The notes beneath the pieces were generated by a model. That model was not told the origin of the DNA and searched no databases. It saw only the letters and a program-made list of their open reading frames with translations. Below, one piece after another: positions 36,956 through 46,438 of a stretch of 64,000 nt of DNA. Made by a program: the position numbers and the translations under genes. Position 1 is the stretch's first letter. Every line of letters begins with the position of its first letter. The DNA is from Prevotella jejuni (lineage in GTDB: Bacteria; Bacteroidota; Bacteroidia; Bacteroidales; Bacteroidaceae), in assembly GCF_900187995.1 (NCBI RefSeq), contig NZ_FZNZ01000009.1, forward strand, positions 1-64,000, given 5' to 3'.

Positions 36956-37029
36956 GTTAAGTATAACAATTGATCATCTCTCACATGTAGGGTTAGCTCC
37001 GTCATTTCACGATACACAAAGGACTGGTG

Positions 37030-37896
37030 TTACAGTAGTTGAGGAAGATTCTCTTTCACAAACTCTTCTCCCAAACGGAAACCTTCTTCATATAGCGCTT
37101 CAAGTTTCTCTACATCTTTCTCCATCCGTCCGACAACTACTGGTGCCACTGGACGAATAACAAGTATCTTCCCTTGTTCTTCTAACTCATCTACCAAATC
37201 GAGCTGACGATTATATGCTTCTATTCGATGGCTAAGAGCAACCCGAAGACGTGGGTAATTACGATAGATAAACTTAGGCTGTTTATAGTCACGTCCGGTA
37301 TCTCTCCAACCCTTATTACGCGTACTAATAACGACATTGGTAGTGTGTCCTGTTTCTATAGAACGGAGAACAGGAATAGAGTCAACAATCCCACCATCTA
37401 ACAAATCCTTACCATCGATCGTAACCATCTTACTTACATAAGGAAGACTTGAAGATGCTCGTGCTAACTCATTGAGTCTCTGTTTGTCTCCTGATGCCTC
37501 CGTAAGATACTCAGCAAAACCAGTCTGACAGTTTGTGACCACCATTTCAAATACATCACCATTCTTACAATTACGGAAATATTCCTCATAATCAAATGGA
37601 ATAATCTCATAAGGGAAACGGTGGTAAAGTAATTCAGGATCAAAGATACATCCCTGCGTAACGAGATAACGCAGTCCTATGTAATCATATTTGGCAAGCA
37701 TATCAATGTTAGAGATGCGTGCACGACGTGGCTGACGACTGGCATACGACAAGCCGTTACACGCTCCTGCAGAGACAGCAACAGTGTAATGAAAGTAGAG
37801 CTTATACTTCATAAAAGCATCCAACACACCAGAGGTAAAGACGCCACGCATGCCTCCCCCTTCTAACACTAAGCCTGTATTCCTATCTATTTGCAT
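37030..37896 (-). CDS. patatin-like phospholipase family protein
   Basis: 288-residue cytoplasmic or membrane-associated acyl hydrolase. Oxyanion motif GLVLEGGGMRGVFTSGVLDA starts about residue 9, the nucleophile elbow is VAVSAGACNG about residue 40, and the second dyad residue is in DLLDGGIVDSIPV about residue 165. The usual G-x-S-x-G elbow starts with Ala here (A-V-S-A-G). The C-terminal part resembles the YjjU-type extension. It is divergent from the peptidase gene at 37984 with overlapping promoters. Substrate unknown. Confidence 0.9.
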   Translation of the reverse strand: MQIDRNTGLVLEGGGMRGVFTSGVLDAFMKYKLYFHYTVAVSAGACNGLSYASRQPRRARISNIDMLAKYDYIGLRYLVTQGCIFDPELLYHRFPYEIIPFDYEEYFRNCKNGDVFEMVVTNCQTGFAEYLTEASGDKQRLNELARASSSLPYVSKMVTIDGKDLLDGGIVDSIPVLRSIETGHTTNVVISTRNKGWRDTGRDYKQPKFIYRNYPRLRVALSHRIEAYNRQLDLVDELEEQGKILVIRPVAPVVVGRMEKDVEKLEALYEEGFRLGEEFVKENLPQLL

Positions 37897-37919
37897 AAAA
37901 TCTCGTTAAAAAACAACTG

Positions 37920-37957
37920 CAAAGTTAATAACTTTCAAACAAAAATAACTATCTTTG
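37920..37957. promoter_or_regulatory. divergent promoter pair (patatin / Xaa-Pro peptidase)
   Basis: Minus strand: TAACTTTG at 37927-37920 for the patatin gene. Plus strand: TATCTTTG at 37950-37957 for the peptidase, 26 bp before its ATG. The -7 elements are 22 bp apart back to back, so the two promoters may compete. Confidence 0.6.
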
Positions 37958-37983
37958 CAATCAAACCAACTAATAATTGAAAT

Positions 37984-39390
37984 ATGTTTAACAAAGAAAC
38001 CTATGTAAAGCGCCGTGCAGAGCTAAAGAAGCTTGTTGGGAAAGGTATTATTATCCTTTTTGGCAACAACGAGTCGCCTGCAAACTTTCCTGCGAATGGA
38101 TATTATCCTTTCCGTCAGGACTCATCATTCCTCTATTATTTCGGTCAAAAACGTGACGGATTAGTTGGTGTTATTGATATTGACAATGACACCGAGACTC
38201 TCGTTGGCGATGATATTGATATTGACGACATTGTTTGGTATGGTAGTGTTGACTCTGTAAAAGATATGGCAGACGCTGTTGGCGTAGCTAACACCGTCAA
38301 CATGAAGGGATTGAAGACTATCTGCAACAATGCACTAAGAGAGCATCGTAAGGTTCATTTCTTACCACCTTATCGTGCAGACATCATGATTCAAATCTTT
38401 GACCTCTTTGGTATCCACCCAAACCAGCAGAAAGAGTCAGCAAGCATGGACCTTATTCATGCGATTGTTAAGATGCGTTCTGTAAAGACACAGGAAGAAA
38501 TCGAAGAACTGGAGCGTGCTGCTGTTATTGGACATAAGATGCACACAACTGCAATGATACTGGGTAAGCCAGGTGTGACAGAGCTGTTCGTCGGTGGTCA
38601 GGTTAGTGGTATTGCCAACTCATACGGCTCAATGGTATCATTCCCTACTATCTTCACCCAGCATGGTGAGATTATGCATGGTAATCCTTCAATGGCTGTA
38701 TTGGAGGCTGGTCGCCTTGCTCTCTGTGATTGTGGTGCTGAAACCATCAACCACTACTGCTCTGATAATACCCGTACATTCCCTGTAAGTGGTAAATTCA
38801 CACAGAGACAATTGGAGATTTATAAGGTGGTAGAAGAATGCCACGACGCTGCATTGAAGCTTTCTAAGCCTGGCGTTAAATATATGGATGTTCACTTTGC
38901 AATCTGCCGCATTCTCTTTGACCGAATGAAAGAGCTTGGATTGGCTAAGGGCGACACCGATGCTGCCGTTGCTGCTGGTGCTCATGCTATGTTCTTGCCT
39001 CATGGACTCGGTCACATGATGGGTATGGATGTTCATGACATGGAGTCATTCGACCAGATTAATGTTGGCTTTGATGAAGAGACACGCCCTAACCTTGAGC
39101 AGTTCGGAACAAACTGTCTACGTATGGGTCGACGCTTGGAAGAAGGCTTTGTTGTTACCGATGAACCAGGTATCTACTTTATCCCAGCATTGATTGATGA
39201 ATGGCGTGCAAAGAAACATTGTGCTGATTTCCTCAACTTTGATAAGTTGGATGGGTACAAGGACTTTGGAGGTATTCGTCTTGAAGATGACCTTCTCATT
39301 ACCAAGGATGGTTGCCGCTTCATTGGCAAGGATATTATTCCTTATCATCCACAGGATGTTGAAGATTTCATTGCAGCAAACCGAAAGTAA
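37984..39390 (+). CDS. pepP: Xaa-Pro aminopeptidase (M24B family)
   Basis: 468-residue metallopeptidase that removes N-terminal residues ahead of proline. The N-terminal creatinase-like domain (FPANGYYPFRQDSSFLYYFG) is followed by the pita-bread catalytic domain. Metal ligands are visible in LALCDCGAETINHYCSDNTR, FLPHGLGHMMGMDVHD and VVTDEPGIYF, the last Glu lying in GGIRLEDDLLIT. No signal peptide, so cytoplasmic. Fits the amino-acid fermenting, peptide-using lifestyle of this group. Confidence 0.94.
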   Translation: MFNKETYVKRRAELKKLVGKGIIILFGNNESPANFPANGYYPFRQDSSFLYYFGQKRDGLVGVIDIDNDTETLVGDDIDIDDIVWYGSVDSVKDMADAVGVANTVNMKGLKTICNNALREHRKVHFLPPYRADIMIQIFDLFGIHPNQQKESASMDLIHAIVKMRSVKTQEEIEELERAAVIGHKMHTTAMILGKPGVTELFVGGQVSGIANSYGSMVSFPTIFTQHGEIMHGNPSMAVLEAGRLALCDCGAETINHYCSDNTRTFPVSGKFTQRQLEIYKVVEECHDAALKLSKPGVKYMDVHFAICRILFDRMKELGLAKGDTDAAVAAGAHAMFLPHGLGHMMGMDVHDMESFDQINVGFDEETRPNLEQFGTNCLRMGRRLEEGFVVTDEPGIYFIPALIDEWRAKKHCADFLNFDKLDGYKDFGGIRLEDDLLITKDGCRFIGKDIIPYHPQDVEDFIAANRK

Positions 39391-39473
39391 TAAAACATTT
39401 TAATTAATATTTACATCAAGGTTGCCGCAAGAGTGTCACTCACAACGGCAACCCGATTTATAAGAAACAACTT

Positions 39474-40676
39474 ATGAAAAAAACTTTAGTAGTAGCATTG
39501 TTCGCTTTGCTTGCGTTAGGTGCTAATGCCGCAGACAAGAAAGAGGGTGCAACCTCAAACAAGCCTGTTTTCACAGTAGTAAAGCAGAATCCAATTACAA
39601 GTATTAAAGACCAGAACCGTTCTGGTACGTGTTGGGACTATTCAACTCTCAGTTATTTTGAGGCTGAGATTTTGAAGAAGACTGGTAAGACTTACGATCT
39701 TTGTGAGAGTTTTGTAGCTAATAAGACATATATGGAACGTGCTATCCAAGTAGTACGTTTGCATGGTGATTGCCAGTTTGCTCAAGGTGGCTCTGCATAC
39801 GATGTATTGCACACCCTTGAGACTCATGGTATTTGTCCAGAGAGTGCTATGCCATTCCCAGGCTCACTCTATGGTGATTCATTGAACAATTTCAATGAGT
39901 TCTTCTCATTGTTAGAGCCATACGTAAATAGTATTGCACGCAACAAGGCAAACAAGATTTCAGGTCAGTGGAAGCAAGGCTTGCAGGGTATCCTCGATGC
40001 TTATCTTGGCAAGTGTCCAGAGACATTCACTTACGAAGGCAAGCAGTACACTCCAAAGAGCTTCGCAGCAAGTCTTGGTTTGAACTGGAGTGACTATGTA
40101 ACCATTACTTCTTACACACATCACCCATTCTACTCACAGTTTGCTGTTGAGGTACAGGATAACTGGCGCAACCCATTGTCTTATAACCTCCCAATGGATG
40201 AGATGATGCGTATCATTGATAACGCTGTCATGAACGGCTACACTGTAGCATGGGGTGGCGACGTTAGTGAGCCTGGTTTCACTCGTAAGGGTTTGGCTTA
40301 CATGGTTGACGGTAAGAAGGTTGAGAGCATGAAGGGTAGTGATATGGCTCATTGGCTCGGTCTTTCTGCAGCAAAGAAGAAGGATATCATCGACTCACTC
40401 GGTGTAAACGTACCAGAGGTTGTTCCTACACAGCAGCAGCGTCAGGATCGTTTCGATAACTGGGAACTTACTGACGACCACGGTATGCTTATCTTCGGTA
40501 TCGCTAAAGACCAGAATGGTAAGGAGTACTATATGGTAAAGAACTCATGGGGTGAGACTGGCGATTACAAGGGTATCTGGTATATGAGCAAGAATTTCAT
40601 CGCAGCTAACACCATGGACTATATGGTAAACAAGAATGCTATTCCTAAGGATATCCGCAAGAAGATGGGTCTCTAA
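39474..40676 (+). CDS. secreted C1-family cysteine peptidase (bleomycin-hydrolase-like)
   Basis: 400 residues. Signal peptide (KKTLVVALFALLALGANAA), so exported to the periplasm or surface. Papain-type catalytic Cys in IKDQNRSGTCWDYSTLSYF, catalytic His in TDDHGMLIFGIAKDQNG, Asn in EYYMVKNSWGETG. The architecture is that of the C1B/PepC group: a large insertion between Cys and His. It follows the M24 peptidase by 84 bp and has its own strong terminator. Likely degrades host or dietary peptides. Confidence 0.92.
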   Translation: MKKTLVVALFALLALGANAADKKEGATSNKPVFTVVKQNPITSIKDQNRSGTCWDYSTLSYFEAEILKKTGKTYDLCESFVANKTYMERAIQVVRLHGDCQFAQGGSAYDVLHTLETHGICPESAMPFPGSLYGDSLNNFNEFFSLLEPYVNSIARNKANKISGQWKQGLQGILDAYLGKCPETFTYEGKQYTPKSFAASLGLNWSDYVTITSYTHHPFYSQFAVEVQDNWRNPLSYNLPMDEMMRIIDNAVMNGYTVAWGGDVSEPGFTRKGLAYMVDGKKVESMKGSDMAHWLGLSAAKKKDIIDSLGVNVPEVVPTQQQRQDRFDNWELTDDHGMLIFGIAKDQNGKEYYMVKNSWGETGDYKGIWYMSKNFIAANTMDYMVNKNAIPKDIRKKMGL

Positions 40677-40752
40677 AAGAATAAAACAAGTTGAATTGAT
40701 AACAAAGAACAAGCCTTACTGATATTATCATTTCAACAATCTATAAATCATA

Positions 40753-40788
40753 AACAATCCCGCTCTAAGCAATTGGAGCGGGATTGTT
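40753..40788 (+). terminator. terminator after the C1 peptidase
   Basis: A perfect 13-bp stem, AACAATCCCGCTC / GAGCGGGATTGTT, with a 10-nt loop, followed by GTTTTATTAT. Confidence 0.9.
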
Positions 40789-40923
40789 GTTTTATTATCA
40801 ATTGAGCTAATTAGCCTGATAGGGCTAATATCATAAAAAAACAGAACCAAATAATACGCTACATAACATTCTCATTTGGCTTTTTTTTTGTACCTTTACG
40901 GACAGAAATAAAAACAACTTAAA

Positions 40924-42648
40924 ATGCAATTTAAATGGAACTACATTCCACCTACAGAGACTCAGGACAATGCAGCTAAAGACTTAGGAGAGAAGTTAGG
41001 TATTAGCACTATTCTTGCTTCACTGCTGATACGTCGTGGTATAACGACGGAGAGTGCTGCAAAACGGTTCTTCCGTCCTCAGTTGGCAGACCTCATCAAC
41101 CCTTTCTTAATGAAGGATATGGATGCTGCTGTCGACCGTCTCAATGATGCGATGGGGCATAAGGAGCGTATTCTTGTCTACGGAGACTATGACGTAGACG
41201 GCTGTACAGCTGTAGCGTTGGTATATAAATTCTTACGACAATTCTATTCAAACATCGATTACTACATCCCCGACCGCTATGATGAGGGTTATGGAGTAAG
41301 CAAGAAGGGAATAGACTTTGCTAAAGAAACAGGAGTTAAACTTATTATCATTCTCGATTGTGGCATCAAAGCAATCGAAGAGATAACCTATGCCAAGGAG
41401 CAGGGAATAGACTTTATCATCTGTGACCACCATGTTCCTGATGAAGAGATGCCTCCTGCAGTAGCTATCCTTAACCCAAAACGACCAGATGACACTTATC
41501 CTTTCAAGAACCTTTGTGGTTGTGGTGTAGGTTTTAAGTTCATGCAAGCATTTGCAAAGAACAATAATATTCCCTTTTCTCGACTTGTTCCCCTACTCGA
41601 TTTCTGTGCTGTCAGCATTGCAGCCGATTTAGTTCCTGTAGTAGACGAGAATCGTATTCTTGCCTTCCACGGACTGAAACAGTTGAATCAAAACCCAAGT
41701 CTCGGATTGAAAGCCATTATAGATATCTGCGGATTGAATGGTCGTGAATTATCTATGAGCGATATCATCTTCAAGATTGGACCACGTATTAACGCCAGCG
41801 GCCGTATGGAGAATGGCAAGAAAAGTGTTGACCTACTTGTTGAAAGAGAATACAGTCTGGCATTCGATCAAGCAAAGCATATTGACGAATACAACGAACA
41901 GCGAAAGGATGTAGACCGTCAGATGACAGAAGAGGCCAACCAGATTGTTGCTCGTTTGGAGAGCCAGAAGCATCAATCAAGTATCGTTCTCTATGATGAG
42001 CATTGGAAGAAAGGTGTCATAGGTATCGTTGCCTCTCGTCTGACTGAAATCTATTTCCGTCCGACAGTAGTCTTAACACGTGACGAGAACCTTGCTACAG
42101 GGTCTGCACGTAGTGTAGCTGGATTCGATGTATATGCAGCGATTAAGAGTTGTCGTGATTTATTGTTGAACTTTGGTGGACATACATACGCAGCCGGACT
42201 AACCATGAAGTGGGCAGATGTAAAGGAGTTCCGTAAAAGATTCCAAGCCTACGTAGAGCAGCACATTGAGCCTGAACAGCGTGAGGCGATCCTCGATATC
42301 GATGCTGTTATCGACTTTAAGGATATAACCAAAAAGCTACACACTGATCTGAAACGCTTTGCCCCATTTGGTCCTGGTAATCCCAAACCACTCTTCTGTA
42401 CGTTAGATGTTTACGACTTTGGAACGAGTAAGGTTGTAGGACGCGAGCAAGAGCATATCAAGTTGGAACTGGTTGACTCTAAATCCAACAACGTAATGAA
42501 TGGTATCGCTTTCGGACAGAGTGCTTCAGCCCGTTACATCAAATCAAAACGCTCGTTTGACATTGCCTACACGATTGAAGATAACGTCTTTAAGCGTGGC
42601 TCTGTTCAACTGCAAATAGAAGATATCAGACCTACTGAGGATTGCTAA
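40924..42648 (+). CDS. recJ: single-stranded-DNA-specific exonuclease RecJ
   Basis: 574-residue DHH-family 5'-3' exonuclease acting in recombination and repair. Motifs: YGDYDVDGCTAVAL (motif I) about residue 86, LIIILDCGI, then FIICDHHVPDE (DHH) about 165. The DHHA1 part includes VIGIVASRLTEIYFRPTVVL and NFGGHTYAAGLTM. An OB-like C-terminus ends the protein. recQ follows in the same direction after 103 bp, matching the functional pairing of RecJ with RecQ. Confidence 0.95.
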   Translation: MQFKWNYIPPTETQDNAAKDLGEKLGISTILASLLIRRGITTESAAKRFFRPQLADLINPFLMKDMDAAVDRLNDAMGHKERILVYGDYDVDGCTAVALVYKFLRQFYSNIDYYIPDRYDEGYGVSKKGIDFAKETGVKLIIILDCGIKAIEEITYAKEQGIDFIICDHHVPDEEMPPAVAILNPKRPDDTYPFKNLCGCGVGFKFMQAFAKNNNIPFSRLVPLLDFCAVSIAADLVPVVDENRILAFHGLKQLNQNPSLGLKAIIDICGLNGRELSMSDIIFKIGPRINASGRMENGKKSVDLLVEREYSLAFDQAKHIDEYNEQRKDVDRQMTEEANQIVARLESQKHQSSIVLYDEHWKKGVIGIVASRLTEIYFRPTVVLTRDENLATGSARSVAGFDVYAAIKSCRDLLLNFGGHTYAAGLTMKWADVKEFRKRFQAYVEQHIEPEQREAILDIDAVIDFKDITKKLHTDLKRFAPFGPGNPKPLFCTLDVYDFGTSKVVGREQEHIKLELVDSKSNNVMNGIAFGQSASARYIKSKRSFDIAYTIEDNVFKRGSVQLQIEDIRPTEDC

Positions 42649-42751
42649 CAATAGTATAGAGCTGTATTATTTGTATCAACAATAAGGACTATCAACCCTA
42701 AAGTCCAAAAGCTCAAAACCTCAATGTTCATCGTTCAAAGCATGTAGTTTA

Positions 42752-44644
42752 ATGTCTTATCTCGACATTCTTCATCAATATTGGGGCTATCCTGATTTCC
42801 GTGGTATTCAGAAGGACATCATCGAGAGTATCGGTTCAGGAAAGGATACCTTAGGACTAATGCCAACAGGAGGAGGAAAGTCCATAACTTTCCAAGTACC
42901 AGCATTAGCCCAAGAAGGAGTGTGCCTGGTCATTACTCCTCTTATTGCGTTGATGAAAGACCAGGTTGACCATCTCCGTCAACAAGGCATCACTGCTGCT
43001 GCTATTTATTCTGGCATGCGCCATGATGACATTGTATCAACCTTGGATAACTGTTCTTTTGGTGGAATAAAGTTACTTTATATCTCTCCTGAGCGTATAG
43101 GGTCTGACCTTTTTCAAACAAAACTACGACACATAAAAGTGAGTTTCATCACTGTTGATGAAGCCCATTGTATCAGTCAATGGGGTTATGACTTTCGCCC
43201 TTCGTACTTACAGATTGAGAACATCCGAAAGTTAGTACCTGATGCACCTATCCTTGCCTTAACTGCAACAGCTACACCAGATGTCGTTGATGATATTCAA
43301 GACCGCTTAGGATTTAAAGAGAAGAATGTCTTCCGAATGAGCTTTGAGCGTAGGAACTTAGCTTATGTCGTACGCCAGACTGAAGACAAAGATGCCGAGA
43401 TGGTACATATTCTGCAATCCTTACCCAAGACAGCTATTGTCTACTGCCGTAGCAGAAAACGCACAAAGGAGATTGCAAAGATGCTCACAGAACATGGTAT
43501 CTCGGCTACATGGTATCACGCAGGCTTAGAACCTGGTGTTAAAGACCAACGCCAGAACGACTGGCAGACTGATAAGATACGTGTCATGGTTGCGACGAAC
43601 GCATTTGGTATGGGTATTGACAAGCCTAACGTACGTGTAGTTATCCATATTGATTGCCCGAGTTCATTGGAGGCTTACTTCCAAGAGGCGGGTCGTGCAG
43701 GTCGTGATGGTAATAAGGCATACGCTGTTCTACTTTATAATGGCAATGACAGACGCACACTGCAGAAGCGCATCGAAGATACCTTCCCACCTAAAGACTA
43801 TATCCAAACAGTCTATGAACACTTAGCCTACTTCTATCAGATAGGCGTTGGGAGTGGCTACGGATGTATATTTGAGTTTCCGATTGACAAATTCTGCAAT
43901 ACTTTCAAGCATTTTCCCATACGTGTTAATGCAGCATTGACCATCCTTCAACGAGCAGGATATATTGATTACGAACTTAACCCAGACACTAAGGCACGTG
44001 TTCGCTTCCTTCTCAATAGGGATGAACTTTACCGATTAGACTCGCTGAGCGATAAGGAAGACAATATCGTAACAGCACTACTTCGCAATTATGGTGGACT
44101 CTTCTCTGACAATGGCTACATAGATGAAAGTTATCTTGGACAGGAAGCTGGGTTGGATAGAAACCAAACCTACATGATACTCACCAATCTTAGTAAAAAG
44201 CGTATCATCAATTTCATCCCTCGTAAGAATATACCACTTATTAGCTACACACAAGATCGTATTGACGGCGTTGATGTTGTTCTTAGTAAAGAGGTATATG
44301 AAAATCGAAAAGAAGAATTTATCAAACGCATCAACTCTGTTATCAATTACGCACAAAATGAGCGAGTGTGTCGCAGCAGACAGCTACTATCCTATTTCGG
44401 AGAAAATAAATCAACCGACTGCGGACAATGTGATGTTTGCTTATCGCATACCAAAGAGGATGATACGAACGAGAAAGAACAAATCAGAAAACAACTGCTG
44501 ACACTCTTAGAAGATGGGCATAAGCATGCTATTACAGAGATTCGTCAACTGAATGATGATTGGGACCTTGTTCAGCAAGTTATGCGAGAGATGATTCTGG
44601 AAGAGGAAATCCTTTTGGATGGAAGTTTCTTACTTCTACCCTAA
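42752..44644 (+). CDS. recQ: ATP-dependent DNA helicase RecQ
   Basis: 630-residue superfamily-2 3'-5' helicase. Walker A LMPTGGGKSITFQ about residue 35, DEAH box TVDEAHCISQWGYDFRP about 135, helicase C motifs ATNAFGMGIDKPNVR and FQEAGRAGRDG, then the zinc-binding region with Cys in ERVCRSRQLLSYFGE and DCGQCDVC. A winged-helix part lies between. No clear HRDC domain at the end. Placed after recJ. Confidence 0.95.
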   Translation: MSYLDILHQYWGYPDFRGIQKDIIESIGSGKDTLGLMPTGGGKSITFQVPALAQEGVCLVITPLIALMKDQVDHLRQQGITAAAIYSGMRHDDIVSTLDNCSFGGIKLLYISPERIGSDLFQTKLRHIKVSFITVDEAHCISQWGYDFRPSYLQIENIRKLVPDAPILALTATATPDVVDDIQDRLGFKEKNVFRMSFERRNLAYVVRQTEDKDAEMVHILQSLPKTAIVYCRSRKRTKEIAKMLTEHGISATWYHAGLEPGVKDQRQNDWQTDKIRVMVATNAFGMGIDKPNVRVVIHIDCPSSLEAYFQEAGRAGRDGNKAYAVLLYNGNDRRTLQKRIEDTFPPKDYIQTVYEHLAYFYQIGVGSGYGCIFEFPIDKFCNTFKHFPIRVNAALTILQRAGYIDYELNPDTKARVRFLLNRDELYRLDSLSDKEDNIVTALLRNYGGLFSDNGYIDESYLGQEAGLDRNQTYMILTNLSKKRIINFIPRKNIPLISYTQDRIDGVDVVLSKEVYENRKEEFIKRINSVINYAQNERVCRSRQLLSYFGENKSTDCGQCDVCLSHTKEDDTNEKEQIRKQLLTLLEDGHKHAITEIRQLNDDWDLVQQVMREMILEEEILLDGSFLLLP

Positions 44645-44775
44645 AAGATTTGGTCTTCTGATACATGGATTAATGTGGTAGGTCTCAACACATCTCGGTT
44701 TATTGGAGTCCTCACTAATTGGACTAAAATTAAAGCTGAAATACAACGTTTATAACAAATTTATTTTTAAATTCA

Positions 44776-44860
44776 TTTGCTGTCATTTTAACATTTAGAA
44801 CTAACTCATTGCAATCTAATTAGTTAGATACTCATAAAGCATGACAGATGTGACAGGAAA
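44776..44860. repeat. 86-bp GCTGTCAT dispersed repeat, copy 2
   Basis: TTTGCTGTCAT at one end and a degraded GTGACAGGAAA at the other, with core AACATTTAGAAC...TTAGTTAGATACTCATAAAGCATGACAG split by divergence. It lies between the convergent recQ and thioesterase genes; otherwise 44645-44950 is empty. Confidence 0.7.
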
Positions 44861-44950
44861 AATTATTTTGTAGATACAGCCTACTTATTGTAGGCTCGCA
44901 TCAGTAAGAACCAACAGCTTCTCGTTGGTTCTACTAATATTTGATTGGTA

Positions 44951-45715
44951 TCAAACAAACTGAACTCTACAACGACAAACCTCTACTTCTGCGCTGTCTC
45001 TATTACTCTTGGTTATTCTAACATTAAAATCAGTATCTGAATCCCGACCCTCTCGATAGAAGTGGAGTCTATCTCCTTGATGAGATTCTGCTACGTATGC
45101 TATCTCAAAACGCTTGATACAATGCTGCTTATACCAAGCTACGTCCCACAGATCTAATACATGCTCTATGTACTTGACTGAGTTTATATGCCCATTGATA
45201 TCTACATCATTATAATAAGTGTCGATTGAACGGATTGGAGTTGCACCAACTAATAGCTTCACACGTGAAGACTTTTCTATCGGACAAGGGTATTCGGTTT
45301 CTATATACTCAGTTATCAAGCCGCCACGAACGGCAAGTATGTCGGCAGGATGACGTGTATCAAGGTCTATCATGGCCCACACACTCTTTCCGTAACCATA
45401 AACATGCCCAGACTCCCCGACTATCTTAAAGTTACGGCTTGTAAAAGACCTCAGAGCACTGTCCACCCAAGTCTCTACGAAAAACTTATCGTAGGCCTTC
45501 GGCATGTCCATCACCTCAATAGCCAGGCGACTCAATACCCACGTCTTATTGACAGTATTGAGATAATTCATACCATAACCACGATCATTACTATGGAAAT
45601 CAGCAGCATTCAACAAGTGATTGCCTAAGTGACCCATAAACAAATGATTGGAAAAGTCGCAATGAAACGGCTCAGCCAAAAACTCATATCTTCCTATCTT
45701 TGATAACTTTTCCAT
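44951..45715 (-). CDS. acyl-ACP thioesterase (FatA-like, double hotdog)
   Basis: 254 residues. Releases free fatty acids from acyl carrier protein. The N-terminal hotdog includes HLFMGHLGNHLLNAADFHSN and WVLSRLAIEVMDMP. The C-terminal hotdog carries the FatA/B-type catalytic segment YYNDVDINGHINSVKYIEHV with Asn and His about residue 175. No signal peptide. Stands alone between unrelated genes. Confidence 0.88.
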   Translation of the reverse strand: MEKLSKIGRYEFLAEPFHCDFSNHLFMGHLGNHLLNAADFHSNDRGYGMNYLNTVNKTWVLSRLAIEVMDMPKAYDKFFVETWVDSALRSFTSRNFKIVGESGHVYGYGKSVWAMIDLDTRHPADILAVRGGLITEYIETEYPCPIEKSSRVKLLVGATPIRSIDTYYNDVDINGHINSVKYIEHVLDLWDVAWYKQHCIKRFEIAYVAESHQGDRLHFYREGRDSDTDFNVRITKSNRDSAEVEVCRCRVQFV

Positions 45716-46019
45716 ATTACACTTATCTTACACGAACATTTACTTTATGCATTTACCAATGCCTAACTTACTATTATAACGGAAAAATTGTCATTATATT
45801 CTATGTAAGCAAGAAAATCTGAAGACTCGTAGTTGCCCTTAGTAGAAATGAATCGTTATATCTAAAGAGGGCATACTCCACTTCTTAGGGAACAGGTCAA
45901 ACATTTAACCTCACTCTTCATGAGGATTAATAGGATTAAGAAAAATAATTACACATAGTCGAGCAGGACACCCCTTATGTTGGGGTATAATATCCTTTCA
46001 GATAAAATTCATAACACAC

Positions 46020-46118
46020 ATTGTATCAACATGTTACATATTGCATTAAAGAACATGCCCTTCTTGAGGCAAGAAGGGCGTCTTCATCACCCAAGAAGAG
46101 CATGTTCTTGAATACTGT
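46020..46118 (-). repeat. GCCCTTCT palindromic repeat, copy 2
   Basis: GAACATGCCCTTCTTGAGGC, then AAGAAGGGCGTCTTC, then AAGAGCATGTTCTTG. Compared with copies 4 and 5 the order is reversed, so it lies on the minus strand. The rest of 45716-46363 shows no gene. Confidence 0.75.
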
Positions 46119-46363
46119 TAGGCCTCTTCTTCTATCTTAAAGACCATGTATTACTCTCTTGAGAGTCGAAAAAAGTTTACGTTAAGACAAGGGATAGGCC
46201 CTATATATAGATTCTATTTGCGTGCAAAATTCAGTGTTCCTCTATGGAAAAGAACTTTCCCACTTGATAAGATGACATGTATGGTAGATGTTAAGTGTTA
46301 TGTTTCTCACAGAGAACACACTATATGACAAGCAGTAAGTTGATAACGAAAAAGCAAAATAAA

Positions 46364-46392
46364 AAGGGATGCACCTTAAAGATGCATCCCTT
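46364..46392 (-). terminator. terminator of the ompA-type gene
   Basis: AAGGGATGCA pairs with TGCATCCCTT; read on the minus strand it is followed by a T-rich run, 47 bp after the OmpA stop codon. Confidence 0.88.
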
Positions 46393-46438
46393 ATTGTTAT
46401 TGTTTGAAGGATTGTCCTTCTTAACCTACTCGTTTAGA

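Larger units (their letters stand above)
34451..36960. mobile_element. IS1380-based composite structure flanked by GTTAA
   Basis: Two IS1380-type copies in the same direction (34456-34859 and 35354-36955) bracket a 494-bp segment. The outermost flanks are both GTTAA (34451-34455 and 36956-36960), as expected for a target duplication of the whole unit. The inner flanks (AAATC and CTAACA) do not match each other or GTTAA. Confidence 0.7.

Noticed and set aside
37030-37896. Patatin-like protein as a dead enzyme because the elbow starts with Ala
   Set aside because: Ser, the following Ala-Gly and the Asp-Gly dyad are all present; one Gly to Ala change is not enough to call it inactive.
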